NCBI GenBank assembly: GCA_945869475.1 | Contig: CAMBOV010000008.1 | Location: 62,001 to 126,000, forward strand | Length of the DNA: 64,000 bases | Direction of reading: 5' to 3' | Source: Singulisphaera sp. GP187 | Lineage (GTDB): Bacteria > Planctomycetota > Phycisphaerae > Phycisphaerales > SM1A02 | Shown: one piece after another, positions 44,015-53,124 of the stretch | Numbering within the stretch: position 1 is the stretch's first letter | How the letters are laid out: the number at the start of each line of letters is the position of its first letter | Program-made: the position numbers and the translations under genes | Notes under the pieces: generated by a model | Told to the model about the DNA's origin: nothing | Database searches by the model: none | The model's input: the letters and a program-made list of their open reading frames with translations, nothing else

Positions 44015-46807
44015 TCACACGAGGACATTCACCATGCGCTTGGGCACGACGATCACCTTCTTGGGCGGCCGTCCTGCCATCGCCTCTTGCACCTTCGCAT
44101 CGCTCAGCACAATCGCTTCGATTTGTGCGGCATCTGCGTTGGTCGGCACCGTCACGTGCGCGCGCACCTTGCCCTGAATCTGCACGGGCAGCGCGATGCT
44201 CTCATCGACCAATTGGGATGCATCAATAGTCGGCCACGGCGACTTCGCAATCGAGGTCGGTTCGCCAAGTCGCTGCCAGAGTTCTTCGCAGATGTGCGGC
44301 GCAAAGGGAGCAAGTGCGCGCAGAAATCGGCTCATCTGATCGCGTGTGAGTCCACCGTCTGCTGGATCGGTCATCGCAGTGGGCCGCGTCGCACTGTTGA
44401 CGAGTTCGATCATCGCCGCGATCGCCGTGTTGAATGCCAATCGTTCAATGTCAGTGGCGACCTTGTGAATCGATCGATTTAACTGTCGTTCGATCGCGGG
44501 GTCTGCCGTGCGTGCGAGAGTGAGTGATCCAGTGCGCTCGTCGATGGCGAGTCTCCAGACGCGCTGTAGAAATCGAAAAACACCCGAGATATCACGGGTA
44601 TTCCAGGGTTTCGAGTCGGCAAGCGGTCCCATGTACATCTCGTACAAGCGCAGCGTGTCGGCGCCATACTCGGCAACGACTTCATCAGGCGTCACAACAT
44701 TCTTGAGGCTCTTGGACATCTTCGCGATCACCCGCGTCACGCGAGCATTGACAGCGGTTTCAATCCAGCCGTCGGCCGTTTCATGCACCGCATCGGTCGC
44801 GACGAGTGTGCCATCCGCTCGCTCGAATGCGAAGCTCGTGATCATCCCCTGATGAAAGAGTTTCGCAAAGGGCTCAACCGTCGAGACCTCGCCGAGATCG
44901 AAGAGCATCTTGTGCCAGAAGCGCGCGTACAAGAGGTGCAACACGGCGTGTTCCGATCCACCGATGTAGAGATCGACTCCGCGCTCACCCATCCAATACT
45001 GCTCGGCTTCGCGCGAGACGAATCTCGTTGCGTTCTTTGAATCGCAGTAGCGCAGGTAATACCAACACGATCCCGCCCACCCTGGCATCGTGTTTGTTTC
45101 ACGGCGCACCGGTGTCGCGGGATCAAGCAGTTTCGCATCGACCCCCGCGTCTCCCGCCGTTGTGTTCACCCAGTGCGTCGCCTTGCCCAGCGGAGGCACC
45201 GGCGTCTCGCTCTGCACGGGGGCGTAGTCGGTGAGTTGCGGCAACTGCACTGGAAGCGCCTGTTCACTGATTGGAAAGTGCATGCCCCGTTCGTCAAAGA
45301 CAATTGGAAATGGTTCGCCCCAGTAACGCTGGCGACTGAAGAGCCAATCACGCAGTCGAAAGAGCACCCGTCGCTGACCTCGTTGAGTCGCAGTGAGCCA
45401 CGCGATCATCGTCGTCGTCGCCTGCGCTGTTGCGAGTCCATCGAGTGTGAATTCGCTGTTGCTCGAATTGCACGCGACCCCCGCACCACACGTCGCAGAC
45501 TCGCCGGTGAATGCGCTGCCATCACTCGCGGCGACAACCTGACGAATCGGCAACTTGAACCGCGCGGCAAAAGCGAAGTCGCGCTCATCGTGCGCAGGCA
45601 CGGCCATGATCGCACCGGTGCCGTACGCCATCAGCACGTAGTCGGCGGTCCAGATCGCAATGGACTCGCCCGTCGCTGGATTTTTCGCAGTGATTCCAAG
45701 GGCAATGCCCGTCTTTTCTCGACTCTCCGCCTGCCGATCGACGTCCGATCGATTGCGCGACCACGCGACATATTCACTGATCTTCGCACTCTGCTGCGGC
45801 GCACGCTCGCACACCCACTGCACCAGTGGATGCTCTGGCGCGACGACCATGTAAGTCGCGCCAAAGAGCGTGTCGGGTCGCGTCGTGAAGACGGTGAGTT
45901 CGCCAAACCCTTCAACCTTGAACTGCACCTCGGCGCCTTCGCTGCGACCGATCCACTCGGATTGCATCGTGCGAGTTGAATCGGGCCACTCGACGAGCGC
46001 GAGATCATCGAGCAGTCGCTGCGCGTACGCGGTGATGCGAAACATCCACTGTCGCAGCGGCATCCGGTAGACCGGATGACTGCCACGCTCACTGCGCCCA
46101 TCGATGATCTCTTCGTTGGCCAGCACTGTTGCGAGCGCTGGACACCAATTCACTGTTTGCACGCCGATGTACGCGAGACGAAACGTGTCGAGATATGCCT
46201 GCCGCTGCTGTTCGCTCGCTGACGACCAGCGAGCACTCGCAGCGTCGATCGCGCGATCGTCCTGGACGCACTGCGCGTTGAGTTCTGCGATCGGCCGCGC
46301 ACACCCCCGTGCCTCGTCGTAGTACGAGTGGTATGCGCGCAACCAAATCCACTGCGTCCACCGGTAATACTCTGGATCGATCGTCCCAAACTCGCGCGAC
46401 CAGTCGTATGCGAATCCGAGTCGTTGCAATTGCCGTCGAAAGTTGTCGATCGCACTGCGCGTCGTCACTGCCGGATGCACACCCGTCTGCACGGCGTACT
46501 GCTCGGCGGGCAATCCAAAAGCATCCCATCCCATCGGATGCAAGACGTTGAAGCCGCGCATGCATTTGTATCGCGTCACGATGTCTGTGGCGGTGTATCC
46601 CTCGGGATGCCCCACATGCAATCCCGCTCCAGATGGATAGGGAAACATGTCCAAGATGTAGTACTTCGGCCGCGTCGCGTCGAACGATTCCTCCCCTGGA
46701 TTTGCCGCGCGAAACGCGCCATCGGTGAGCCACTTCGCCTGCCAACGCGTTTCGAGTTCTCCCGCGCGCGCGGCGTCGTAGCGATAGGGAGTTTCGTGCG
46801 CAGTCAT
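44015..46807 (-). CDS. leuS: leucyl-tRNA synthetase
   Basis: The 930-residue class I synthetase charges tRNA-Leu. It has the HIGH motif as HVGH at 64-67 (within PYPSGAGLHVGHPEGY) and the KMSKS motif at 696-700, plus the CP1 editing domain between and the C-terminal anticodon-binding domain. Length is in the bacterial range (860-930). It is monocistronic, with 76 bases to FolC upstream; only a short leader is predicted, so there is no T-box element. tRNA-Leu(UAA) is encoded 10 kb away. Confidence 0.97.
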   Translation of the reverse strand: MTAHETPYRYDAARAGELETRWQAKWLTDGAFRAANPGEESFDATRPKYYILDMFPYPSGAGLHVGHPEGYTATDIVTRYKCMRGFNVLHPMGWDAFGLPAEQYAVQTGVHPAVTTRSAIDNFRRQLQRLGFAYDWSREFGTIDPEYYRWTQWIWLRAYHSYYDEARGCARPIAELNAQCVQDDRAIDAASARWSSASEQQRQAYLDTFRLAYIGVQTVNWCPALATVLANEEIIDGRSERGSHPVYRMPLRQWMFRITAYAQRLLDDLALVEWPDSTRTMQSEWIGRSEGAEVQFKVEGFGELTVFTTRPDTLFGATYMVVAPEHPLVQWVCERAPQQSAKISEYVAWSRNRSDVDRQAESREKTGIALGITAKNPATGESIAIWTADYVLMAYGTGAIMAVPAHDERDFAFAARFKLPIRQVVAASDGSAFTGESATCGAGVACNSSNSEFTLDGLATAQATTTMIAWLTATQRGQRRVLFRLRDWLFSRQRYWGEPFPIVFDERGMHFPISEQALPVQLPQLTDYAPVQSETPVPPLGKATHWVNTTAGDAGVDAKLLDPATPVRRETNTMPGWAGSCWYYLRYCDSKNATRFVSREAEQYWMGERGVDLYIGGSEHAVLHLLYARFWHKMLFDLGEVSTVEPFAKLFHQGMITSFAFERADGTLVATDAVHETADGWIETAVNARVTRVIAKMSKSLKNVVTPDEVVAEYGADTLRLYEMYMGPLADSKPWNTRDISGVFRFLQRVWRLAIDERTGSLTLARTADPAIERQLNRSIHKVATDIERLAFNTAIAAMIELVNSATRPTAMTDPADGGLTRDQMSRFLRALAPFAPHICEELWQRLGEPTSIAKSPWPTIDASQLVDESIALPVQIQGKVRAHVTVPTNADAAQIEAIVLSDAKVQEAMAGRPPKKVIVVPKRMVNVLV

Positions 46808-46819
46808 GAGAGGATTCGA

Positions 46820-46825
46820 AGGATA
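46820..46825 (-). promoter_or_regulatory. -10 box of leuS
   Basis: On the minus strand TATCCT ends 12 bases before the ATG at 46807, giving an expected leader of about 5 bases. Confidence 0.4.
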
Positions 46826-46884
46826 ACCACGTCGCTGCGATCATGACGCAGGCGGGCGCGCATCGACATGTCAACTCGAAATGA

Positions 46885-48426
46885 TCAGACTGTCTGTGGA
46901 CGGCGCAGTTGAAAGTCGGAGTTCTCGTGAACAAACTTCATCGCGTCGCCGACAACATAGAAACTTCCGGTGACGCAGATCAAGTCATCGCGACTCGTCG
47001 CACGCATGGCGAGTTGAATCGCCTCGCCAGCAGTGCGCGCAACTTGGCTCATCTTGCCGCTGCGCTCTTGGAAGAGCTTCTGAAGTTCAACCGGATCGGC
47101 CGCTCGCGGATTGCTTGAGGCGCGGGTAAAAATTACCTTGTCTGCGCCGAGGTTGAGTTTGTCGAGCATCTCGCCGACGTCTTTGTCTTGGCAGCAGCCA
47201 AAGACGCACACCATGCTGTCGTACGGAACGTGCGCGCCAACGCATCGCATCAACGCATTGAGACTCGCTGGATTGTGCGCACCATCGACGAGCACGCGCG
47301 GGCGATCACTGATGAGTTCCATCCGCCCAAGCACCTTGGTCTTGCTCAATCCACCTGTGATGAGATTCTCTGGACAGTTGAATCCTGCAGCGCGCACACA
47401 CTCGATCGCCGCAAGCGCAACGCCGCAGTTCATCGCTTGATGCTCGCCCGGCAGCGGCACTGGCAAGTGCTCGATGCGCATCGTCTTGGTGTAGTAGCAG
47501 ACGCGCGTGTGCGGTCCCATTTCTGGTGATGTGCAAAAGCGGCTTGAAAACTCGATGTCCTTGTTCACGATGCGCAGGTCAGCTCCGACTTTCTCTGCGA
47601 CCTCGGCGAAGACCTTGTTGACTTCGGGTTGCGCGTCAAACACGATCGCTGGAACGCCGCGCTTGAAAATGCCAGCTTTCTCACGTGCGATCTTTCCGAG
47701 CGTGTTGCCCAAGATGCGCGTGTGATCAAAGTCAATGGTCGTGACGACTGAGACGATTGGCGTGAGCACGTTCGTCGAATCGAGTCGGCCTCCGAGACCC
47801 ACTTCGATGACGGCGATGTCGACCGCTTCATCGGCAAAGTATTTGAACGCCATCGCTGTGATTGCTTCGAAGAAGGTCGGCTCAACTTTTGCCTTCGCTG
47901 CCGCAGCTTGCACCTTCTTCGCCATCTCGACCATCGCGGGTTTCGAAATCATCCGGTCGTTGATCGCAATACGCTCGCGAACGTCGACGAAATGAGGACT
48001 CGTGTAGGTCCCAACGGTGTACTTGCACTCCGAAAGCATGTTCGAAATCATCGCGCAGGTCGATCCCTTGCCAACCGTTCCAGCGACGTGCACCGTCTTG
48101 ATCGATTCGTGTGGATTTCCCATCGCCGCCAGCAGTGCACGCATGCGGTCGAGGCGAAAAGTGTTGTCGTCATACGTCACAACGCGCATCCGTTCGATGT
48201 CGGGACGCTCGGCAAGCCACTTCAACGCCGCCTGGTAGCCGTTGATGTCAATCTTTGAGGGACGCACCACGGTTGGTTCAGCAACGGGCGTCTTCAACAC
48301 CTTCGCCGCTGACGCCGACACTTTGGCACTCGTTGCGACGCTCTTCATTGTGGCAACGCCCTTCGCTGCGGGAGTTGTGGATGCGGGAGAGCGAGAACCT
48401 GTTCGACCAGCGGGCTTGCTATTCAT
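46885..48426 (-). CDS. folC: folylpolyglutamate/dihydrofolate synthase (FolC)
   Basis: A Mur-ligase-fold enzyme adding glutamate to (dihydro)pteroate and folate. Motifs: VAGTVGKGSTCAMIS (P-loop), TYTSPHFVDVRERI, IEVGLGGRLDSTNV, IDFDHTRILGNTL, REKAGIFK and VDGAHNPASL. The product is 513 residues, about 80 longer than usual because of a low-complexity Ala/Ser/Lys/Thr N-terminal extension (about 1-60). ATG 48426 is chosen as it lies 9 bases after a TACACT box; the longer frame to 48489 crosses the divergent LOG gene. Confidence 0.93.
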   Translation of the reverse strand: MNSKPAGRTGSRSPASTTPAAKGVATMKSVATSAKVSASAAKVLKTPVAEPTVVRPSKIDINGYQAALKWLAERPDIERMRVVTYDDNTFRLDRMRALLAAMGNPHESIKTVHVAGTVGKGSTCAMISNMLSECKYTVGTYTSPHFVDVRERIAINDRMISKPAMVEMAKKVQAAAAKAKVEPTFFEAITAMAFKYFADEAVDIAVIEVGLGGRLDSTNVLTPIVSVVTTIDFDHTRILGNTLGKIAREKAGIFKRGVPAIVFDAQPEVNKVFAEVAEKVGADLRIVNKDIEFSSRFCTSPEMGPHTRVCYYTKTMRIEHLPVPLPGEHQAMNCGVALAAIECVRAAGFNCPENLITGGLSKTKVLGRMELISDRPRVLVDGAHNPASLNALMRCVGAHVPYDSMVCVFGCCQDKDVGEMLDKLNLGADKVIFTRASSNPRAADPVELQKLFQERSGKMSQVARTAGEAIQLAMRATSRDDLICVTGSFYVVGDAMKFVHENSDFQLRRPQTV

Positions 48427-48435
48427 AGGACTTTG

Positions 48436-48446
48436 AGTGTAGTCCT
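48436..48446. promoter_or_regulatory. bidirectional promoter between folC and the LOG gene
   Basis: Only 27 bases separate the two start codons. The folC -10 box (TACACT, minus, 48441-48436) and a weaker LOG -10 box (TAGTCC, plus, 48440-48445) share the central TA at 48440-48441. Both leaders must be almost absent. Confidence 0.45.
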
Positions 48447-48453
48447 CTCGGCA

Positions 48454-49239
48454 ATGGAATCCAAACACATCAAAGATGCCCTGCAACATGAGGCGTGGCG
48501 AGCACTGCGAATCATGAGCGAATTCGTCGACGCAACCGACACCATGGTGCGTGTTGGTCCCGCTGTTGCAGTATTCGGGTCAGCTCGAACGACGCCAGAG
48601 CGTCCAGAATTTTCAGCTGCAGAACGATGCGGACGGCTCTTGGTCGAACGTGGGTACGCAGTGATTACGGGTGGTGGCCCTGGAATCATGGAAGCCGTCA
48701 ACAAAGGCGCCCTCGAGGCCAAGGGCGTTTCTGTTGGACTCAACATCTCGTTGCCTTTCGAGCAGAAGCCCAATCCATATCAGAGCATCGAGCTGACCTT
48801 TCGATACTTTTTTGTTCGCAAGGTGATGTTCGTCAAGCACGCGCGCGGATTCATCATCTTTCCGGGTGGATTTGGCACGATGGATGAGTTGTTCGAGTCG
48901 CTCACGCTGATTCAAACGCTCAAGATCGTGCCGTTTCCTGTGGTCTTGGTCGGAAGGAAATTCTGGGAGCCGCTGCTCGCGTGGATGCGCACAACGCTCG
49001 CTGAAGAGTTCAAGACGATTTCGGCAGAAGACTTCGAACTCTTTCGCGTGACCGACGATGTTGAAGAGGCGGTGCAATTGATCGACGACGTGCAATCTGG
49101 ACGGAAGCCGTGGGCGCCAAAATTGCCGCGATTCGCGTCCGATCCGCCTGTGTCTGAAGAGGAGGGCATCCGCCAAGGCGTGCACCCTCGCCGGCACTTG
49201 CAGGGCGACGCCTCGCTCGGACTCGACAACCTCGAGTGA
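48454..49239 (+). CDS. LOG family protein (TIGR00730-like)
   Basis: A Rossmann-like LOG family protein of 261 residues with the signatures GGGPGIMEAVNKGA and PGGFGTMDELFESL, the latter matching PGGxGTxxE. Relatives release cytokinin-type bases from nucleoside 5'-monophosphates; bacterial members are often misnamed lysine decarboxylases. The ATG at 48454 is preferred over an in-frame TTG at 48433 because the TTG lies inside the divergent promoter. The gene converges with hrpB with 3 bases between stops. Confidence 0.9.
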   Translation: MESKHIKDALQHEAWRALRIMSEFVDATDTMVRVGPAVAVFGSARTTPERPEFSAAERCGRLLVERGYAVITGGGPGIMEAVNKGALEAKGVSVGLNISLPFEQKPNPYQSIELTFRYFFVRKVMFVKHARGFIIFPGGFGTMDELFESLTLIQTLKIVPFPVVLVGRKFWEPLLAWMRTTLAEEFKTISAEDFELFRVTDDVEEAVQLIDDVQSGRKPWAPKLPRFASDPPVSEEEGIRQGVHPRRHLQGDASLGLDNLE

Positions 49240-49242
49240 CGC

Positions 49243-51777
49243 TCATCGCCAGTGTTGGCGAGGGTATCGACGGCGTAACTCGTTGCGCAGTTCTGGATAG
49301 AGCACCTTCCAGAAACCCGCGAGGTCCGAGGTGACTTGCAGCGGTCGATAGTTCGGTCCAAGTATTTCAAGCGTGATCCCCACTCGACCTCCTGCGATGC
49401 GCGGGGTCTCTTCAACGCCGTAGAAATCTTGAATCTTCGCCCGTCCGCGAGGGCGTTGCCCGACCTCGTACACAAGCTTCATTCGGTAGCCACTCGCAAG
49501 TCGCACATCGGCGGGCGCCATCCTCGCGACGAATTGTTGATCGTCATGCGAGAGCGCACTCATAATTGTGGCGAGACTCGCACGAGCGCGAACCTGACTG
49601 AATCGGGTCGCGCCAGCGGCAAGTTCGCCGAAGAGAATGCGCAAATCGTCGTCGTCGTAGGTCGTCAGTGCGCGCTCTGGAAAGGTTGCAGCGACCCAGC
49701 GAGTGCGGGCGATCCACGGCTCGACCTGATCCTGCCAATCATCTGGACGCAGTTGCTCTTCACACATTCTCTGGGCGATGAGTGCCGCGGCTGCGTGCAC
49801 ATCGCGCGGTGGACGCACCGTTGTGTCGATGATCGTCTCATCGAAGAGCACCTCGTACACCTCGACGATGGATTGCGATTCGCCCTCCCACCGCTCCTGC
49901 GTTCGTGTCGTAAATCGGTGCGGCAGCGTCGCCTCAACCCACGCGCGTTCGAGTGCGACCGTCATTGCAAGGGTCGTTTCAGTCGAGTCACCCGCGCCAC
50001 TCTGTCGAACCTCGAACGCCAGCAGTGCGCCGACACCGTCGCAAAGGCTTCGTTTGTCGATTGACACTTTTCGCCGTCCGGCCATCGACGCATGCGGCCG
50101 TTGTCGATCGAGTCGCCATGCGATCCGGTCTGGAAATCCAAGCAGAAAGCACTCGGCGAGCGATTCGGCTGCCCCGCCACCACTCTCATCGCGCCGCGAC
50201 TCATCGCCCGCAGCGCGCTGCGCAGCACCTTGCAACTGCTCGGCGGCCTTGAAGATCTCGCGCGCCGCATCGCTCTCGATGGGAGCGCCGCGCGCACGCC
50301 CCTGCTTCCACGCCATGAGCATCCGTTCGCGTGCAAGTACATCACCCGCACGATCGTCCAGTTCGAGAAAACTTCGCAATGCCGCTGGATCATCCCGCTC
50401 AACGGCGTCACGTTCTGTAAGCAGCGCAGCCCAGAGTGCCGCGCGCGCGAGACATCCTCGTCGTGCGCCCTCGAGCAACGCTCGCCCGAGACGCGGATGC
50501 GCTGGAATTCGCGCCATTTCGCGACCATCATGGGTGAGTTCGCCTGCTCCGTCGACGGCGCCACACGAAATCAACACCTGCTCTGCGCGCGCGCGTGACG
50601 CCTCGTCGGGAGCATCGATCCACGCAAACGTGCGCGCGTCACCAACCCCCATCACGCGCAAACTCAAGAGCGATTCACTGAGATCGATGCGGTGCACTTC
50701 AGGAGTGTCGAACGCGCTGCGACGCAGTTGGGTCGCATCACTCCACAATCGCAAACAGATTCCCGGCGCGGTACGTCCCGCGCGACCAGCGCGTTGGCGT
50801 GCGCTCGCTTGGCTGATCGGTTCGAGTCGAAGCGCGTTGAGGTCACGTCGCGGATCAAATCGGTGCACGCGGGCGAGTCCGCTGTCGACCACGAATCGCA
50901 CCCCTGGAATTGTGAGACTCGTCTCGGCGATGTTCGTCGCGATGACAATCTTGCGGCGATCGCTGAGTTGCAGCGCGCGATCTTGTTCTGCTGGAGTCTG
51001 TCCGCCGTGCAATGCCACGAGATCGATCGACCCCGCCTGCAATCGCGTGCGAAGTGCTTCGATCGTCCACTGAATCTCTTTGCGCCCTGGCATGAACACG
51101 AGTCCGTCTCCATCGCACTCTTGAACCGCCTGCGCAACCACCCCCGCCATGCGTTGCACGATGTCGTGCGTCGGCGGCGTATCGCCGAGATGTCGAATCT
51201 CAACAGGATGCACCCTGCCTGGAATCAGCAGCGGCTCGACGCCGAAGATCTCGGCAAGTTTCGCCGCTTCGAGCGTCGCGCTCATGATCACGAGGCGCAG
51301 GTCGGGACGACGACCCTCTTGCAGTCGCCGCACGATTCCCGCGGCGAGATCAGACGATATTCCTCGTTCGTGAAACTCATCGAGCACGACCGTGTGAATC
51401 CCCGCAAGGTCGGGTGAACCCTGCGCGAGACGCACGAAGAGCCCATCGGTCATGAAGAGGATGCGTGTCTGCGCACTCTCGACGCGCTCGTACCTGGTGC
51501 GATACCCAACGCACTCGCCTTCTCTCGTGCCCATTTCAAACGCAACGCGCCGCGCAACCGCGCGCGCCGCGAGCCGTCGCGGTTGCAGGACAACAATTTT
51601 TCCCGCGGGACAGTCCGGTGCCTGCAGCAGCAGTCGTGGAAGTTGCGTTGTTTTTCCTGAGCCCGTCTCGGCGACAACGACGAGTCGACGCTCCCGCGCG
51701 AGTCGCGAGGTGATCTCATCAGCACAGTCGAGAATCGGGAGTCGCGCCTCGCGCGCGCGGGGCGAATCAGAATGCAT
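49243..51777 (-). CDS. hrpB: ATP-dependent helicase HrpB
   Basis: A DEAH-box helicase of 844 residues from ATG 51777. Motifs: VVAETGSGKTTQLP (Walker A), LDEFHERG (DEAH variant DEFH), SATLE, then ATNIAETSLTIPGV and QRAGRAGR in the second RecA domain, followed by the HA2 region and the HrpB-specific C terminus (PRGRAKIQDFYGV and LRNELRRRYPRQHW). Its role is obscure; HrpB mutants have mild phenotypes. The start is uncertain: ATG 51798 and TTG 51804 are also in frame. The 5' end overlaps the upstream gene by 11 bases. Confidence 0.93.
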   Translation of the reverse strand: MHSDSPRAREARLPILDCADEITSRLARERRLVVVAETGSGKTTQLPRLLLQAPDCPAGKIVVLQPRRLAARAVARRVAFEMGTREGECVGYRTRYERVESAQTRILFMTDGLFVRLAQGSPDLAGIHTVVLDEFHERGISSDLAAGIVRRLQEGRRPDLRLVIMSATLEAAKLAEIFGVEPLLIPGRVHPVEIRHLGDTPPTHDIVQRMAGVVAQAVQECDGDGLVFMPGRKEIQWTIEALRTRLQAGSIDLVALHGGQTPAEQDRALQLSDRRKIVIATNIAETSLTIPGVRFVVDSGLARVHRFDPRRDLNALRLEPISQASARQRAGRAGRTAPGICLRLWSDATQLRRSAFDTPEVHRIDLSESLLSLRVMGVGDARTFAWIDAPDEASRARAEQVLISCGAVDGAGELTHDGREMARIPAHPRLGRALLEGARRGCLARAALWAALLTERDAVERDDPAALRSFLELDDRAGDVLARERMLMAWKQGRARGAPIESDAAREIFKAAEQLQGAAQRAAGDESRRDESGGGAAESLAECFLLGFPDRIAWRLDRQRPHASMAGRRKVSIDKRSLCDGVGALLAFEVRQSGAGDSTETTLAMTVALERAWVEATLPHRFTTRTQERWEGESQSIVEVYEVLFDETIIDTTVRPPRDVHAAAALIAQRMCEEQLRPDDWQDQVEPWIARTRWVAATFPERALTTYDDDDLRILFGELAAGATRFSQVRARASLATIMSALSHDDQQFVARMAPADVRLASGYRMKLVYEVGQRPRGRAKIQDFYGVEETPRIAGGRVGITLEILGPNYRPLQVTSDLAGFWKVLYPELRNELRRRYPRQHWR

Positions 51778-52474
51778 CGGAGTAGCGTTTGCGGACATCC
51801 TCAAGAAAACGAGCGACCTGCGCCTGCTGTTTGGGCGAGGCGGTCACTTCGACTTCTTTCTGCCAGAGGCTCATGAATCCCAGCGCGCCATCCTCATCAA
51901 GCGATGGAATCGTTCGATCTGACAAACCCTTCTCGTCGCGCGCGGCGTTCGATCGAATTCGTTCGAGACGTTCCTTGTCCGAACGATCTCGCTCCTTGCC
52001 CGTGACGAGTTTTTCGCCAGTCTTCATCCAATTCAAGACCCAGTCGTCGATGTACTTGCCTTGCTCTTTTTTCGTCGCATCGAAATACCCAGATGCGCCC
52101 TGCACGAGAATGTCGCGGGCCAAGATGCGCACGTTCTGAGTGAGTTGCTTACGAACGGGCCCAGTGACTCCGGCGAAAAAGCCTGCCATCGCCGCGCTGT
52201 CTGAACTCTCCATGCCACGAAACCGCTCGCTCAACTCGAGCAGAAATCGCATCCGCTCTTCAAGCGACAATTGATTGAAGTCATCCATCGCGAGGTAGCC
52301 AAAGACATCATCGACGGGAGTATCGAAAATCGACGGCGGCGGCTGCCAACGCACGGCGAACCACCACCACGCACTCACGCTGAGCAGCAGGACGACGAGT
52401 GCGCCAACGCACGCGCCGGCAACCTGCCGCCCGCGACCGCGTAGCGCATACTTGATTTCGTCGAGATCAATCAT
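51767..52474 (-). CDS. unknown single-pass membrane protein
   Basis: A 235-residue protein with a cytoplasmic basic N terminus (MIDLDEIKYALRGRGRQ), one transmembrane helix (about 18-42, ending WWWFAVRW) and a charged, helical extracytoplasmic domain. I recognise no family. It lies 11 bases after the prepilin-like gene, with which it is probably co-transcribed, and overlaps hrpB by 11 bases. An association with the prepilin-like protein is possible but speculative. Confidence 0.7.
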   Translation of the reverse strand: MIDLDEIKYALRGRGRQVAGACVGALVVLLLSVSAWWWFAVRWQPPPSIFDTPVDDVFGYLAMDDFNQLSLEERMRFLLELSERFRGMESSDSAAMAGFFAGVTGPVRKQLTQNVRILARDILVQGASGYFDATKKEQGKYIDDWVLNWMKTGEKLVTGKERDRSDKERLERIRSNAARDEKGLSDRTIPSLDEDGALGFMSLWQKEVEVTASPKQQAQVARFLEDVRKRYSDAF

Positions 52475-52485
52475 CGTGTTTCCGT

Positions 52486-53124
52486 TCAGTCAACTGCCGT
52501 ATTCGTTTCAATCGTCGCCGCTCGTGCTGAGCCATCAAGATAGACGCCATTGCGTGGGACGCGCGTGCCCGGATGGCGATCTTCGCTGTCAATCAAGATC
52601 GGAAAGAGCCGCTTGGAGTCATTCTCGAACAATTTGGCCACTAGTTTTCCCTCGGTTTCCACACGCACCCGCTGGCGCTGCCGGTCGATCGTGGTCGAGG
52701 GCAGTTGCATCAAGACCTGCAAGACCTCCATTTGCACCTGCGGACTGAAGCGCAAGAGTCCAGGCAGATAGTTGTAACTCGTGCCTGTATCCGTTGACTC
52801 TGAATCAAAGTCCGCTGGACAGATCCACGTTGGGCTCTCGATCGACATGTAGTTGTCGAGCAACTGTGGCAACCCTCCGCTGATTCCTTCAGGCGTGACG
52901 ACCGGCAAGAACTCGCAGATCGGCATCGCTCCCTTGTTGGCCACCTGATAAGCCTGCCACGCTGTGAAGTTCTGGCGCAGGTTGCTCAGACATCCCGAGT
53001 TGCGCGACTCTGCCTTGACCATCGTGATCGCGGGTAAGACGAGTCCGATGAGCAGCGTGATGATGCCCACGACGACAAGCGTTTCAACAAGGGTAAAGGC
53101 GCGTTGACTTGAAACCACACTCAT
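52486..53124 (-). CDS. prepilin-like protein
   Basis: The 212-residue product begins MSVVSSQRAFTLVETLVVVG, a prepilin cleavage site with Ala at -1 and Glu at +5 followed by the hydrophobic helix. The rest has a pseudopilin-like layout without the ADGH motif of the one at 31162. The ATG at 53124 overlaps the ftsY stop as ATGA, and a TACTCT box ending 6 bases upstream lies inside the ftsY 3' end, so it may have its own promoter as well. Confidence 0.85.
   Translation of the reverse strand: MSVVSSQRAFTLVETLVVVGIITLLIGLVLPAITMVKAESRNSGCLSNLRQNFTAWQAYQVANKGAMPICEFLPVVTPEGISGGLPQLLDNYMSIESPTWICPADFDSESTDTGTSYNYLPGLLRFSPQVQMEVLQVLMQLPSTTIDRQRQRVRVETEGKLVAKLFENDSKRLFPILIDSEDRHPGTRVPRNGVYLDGSARAATIETNTAVD

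Noticed and set aside
46808-46884. T-box leader upstream of leuS
   Set aside because: Just 77 bases separate it from folC, the predicted leader is about 5 bases, and T-box elements are mostly a Firmicutes feature.
48433-48453. TTG start extending the LOG protein by seven residues
   Set aside because: It lies inside the region that must hold the folC promoter, and the ATG at 48454 gives a normal N terminus.
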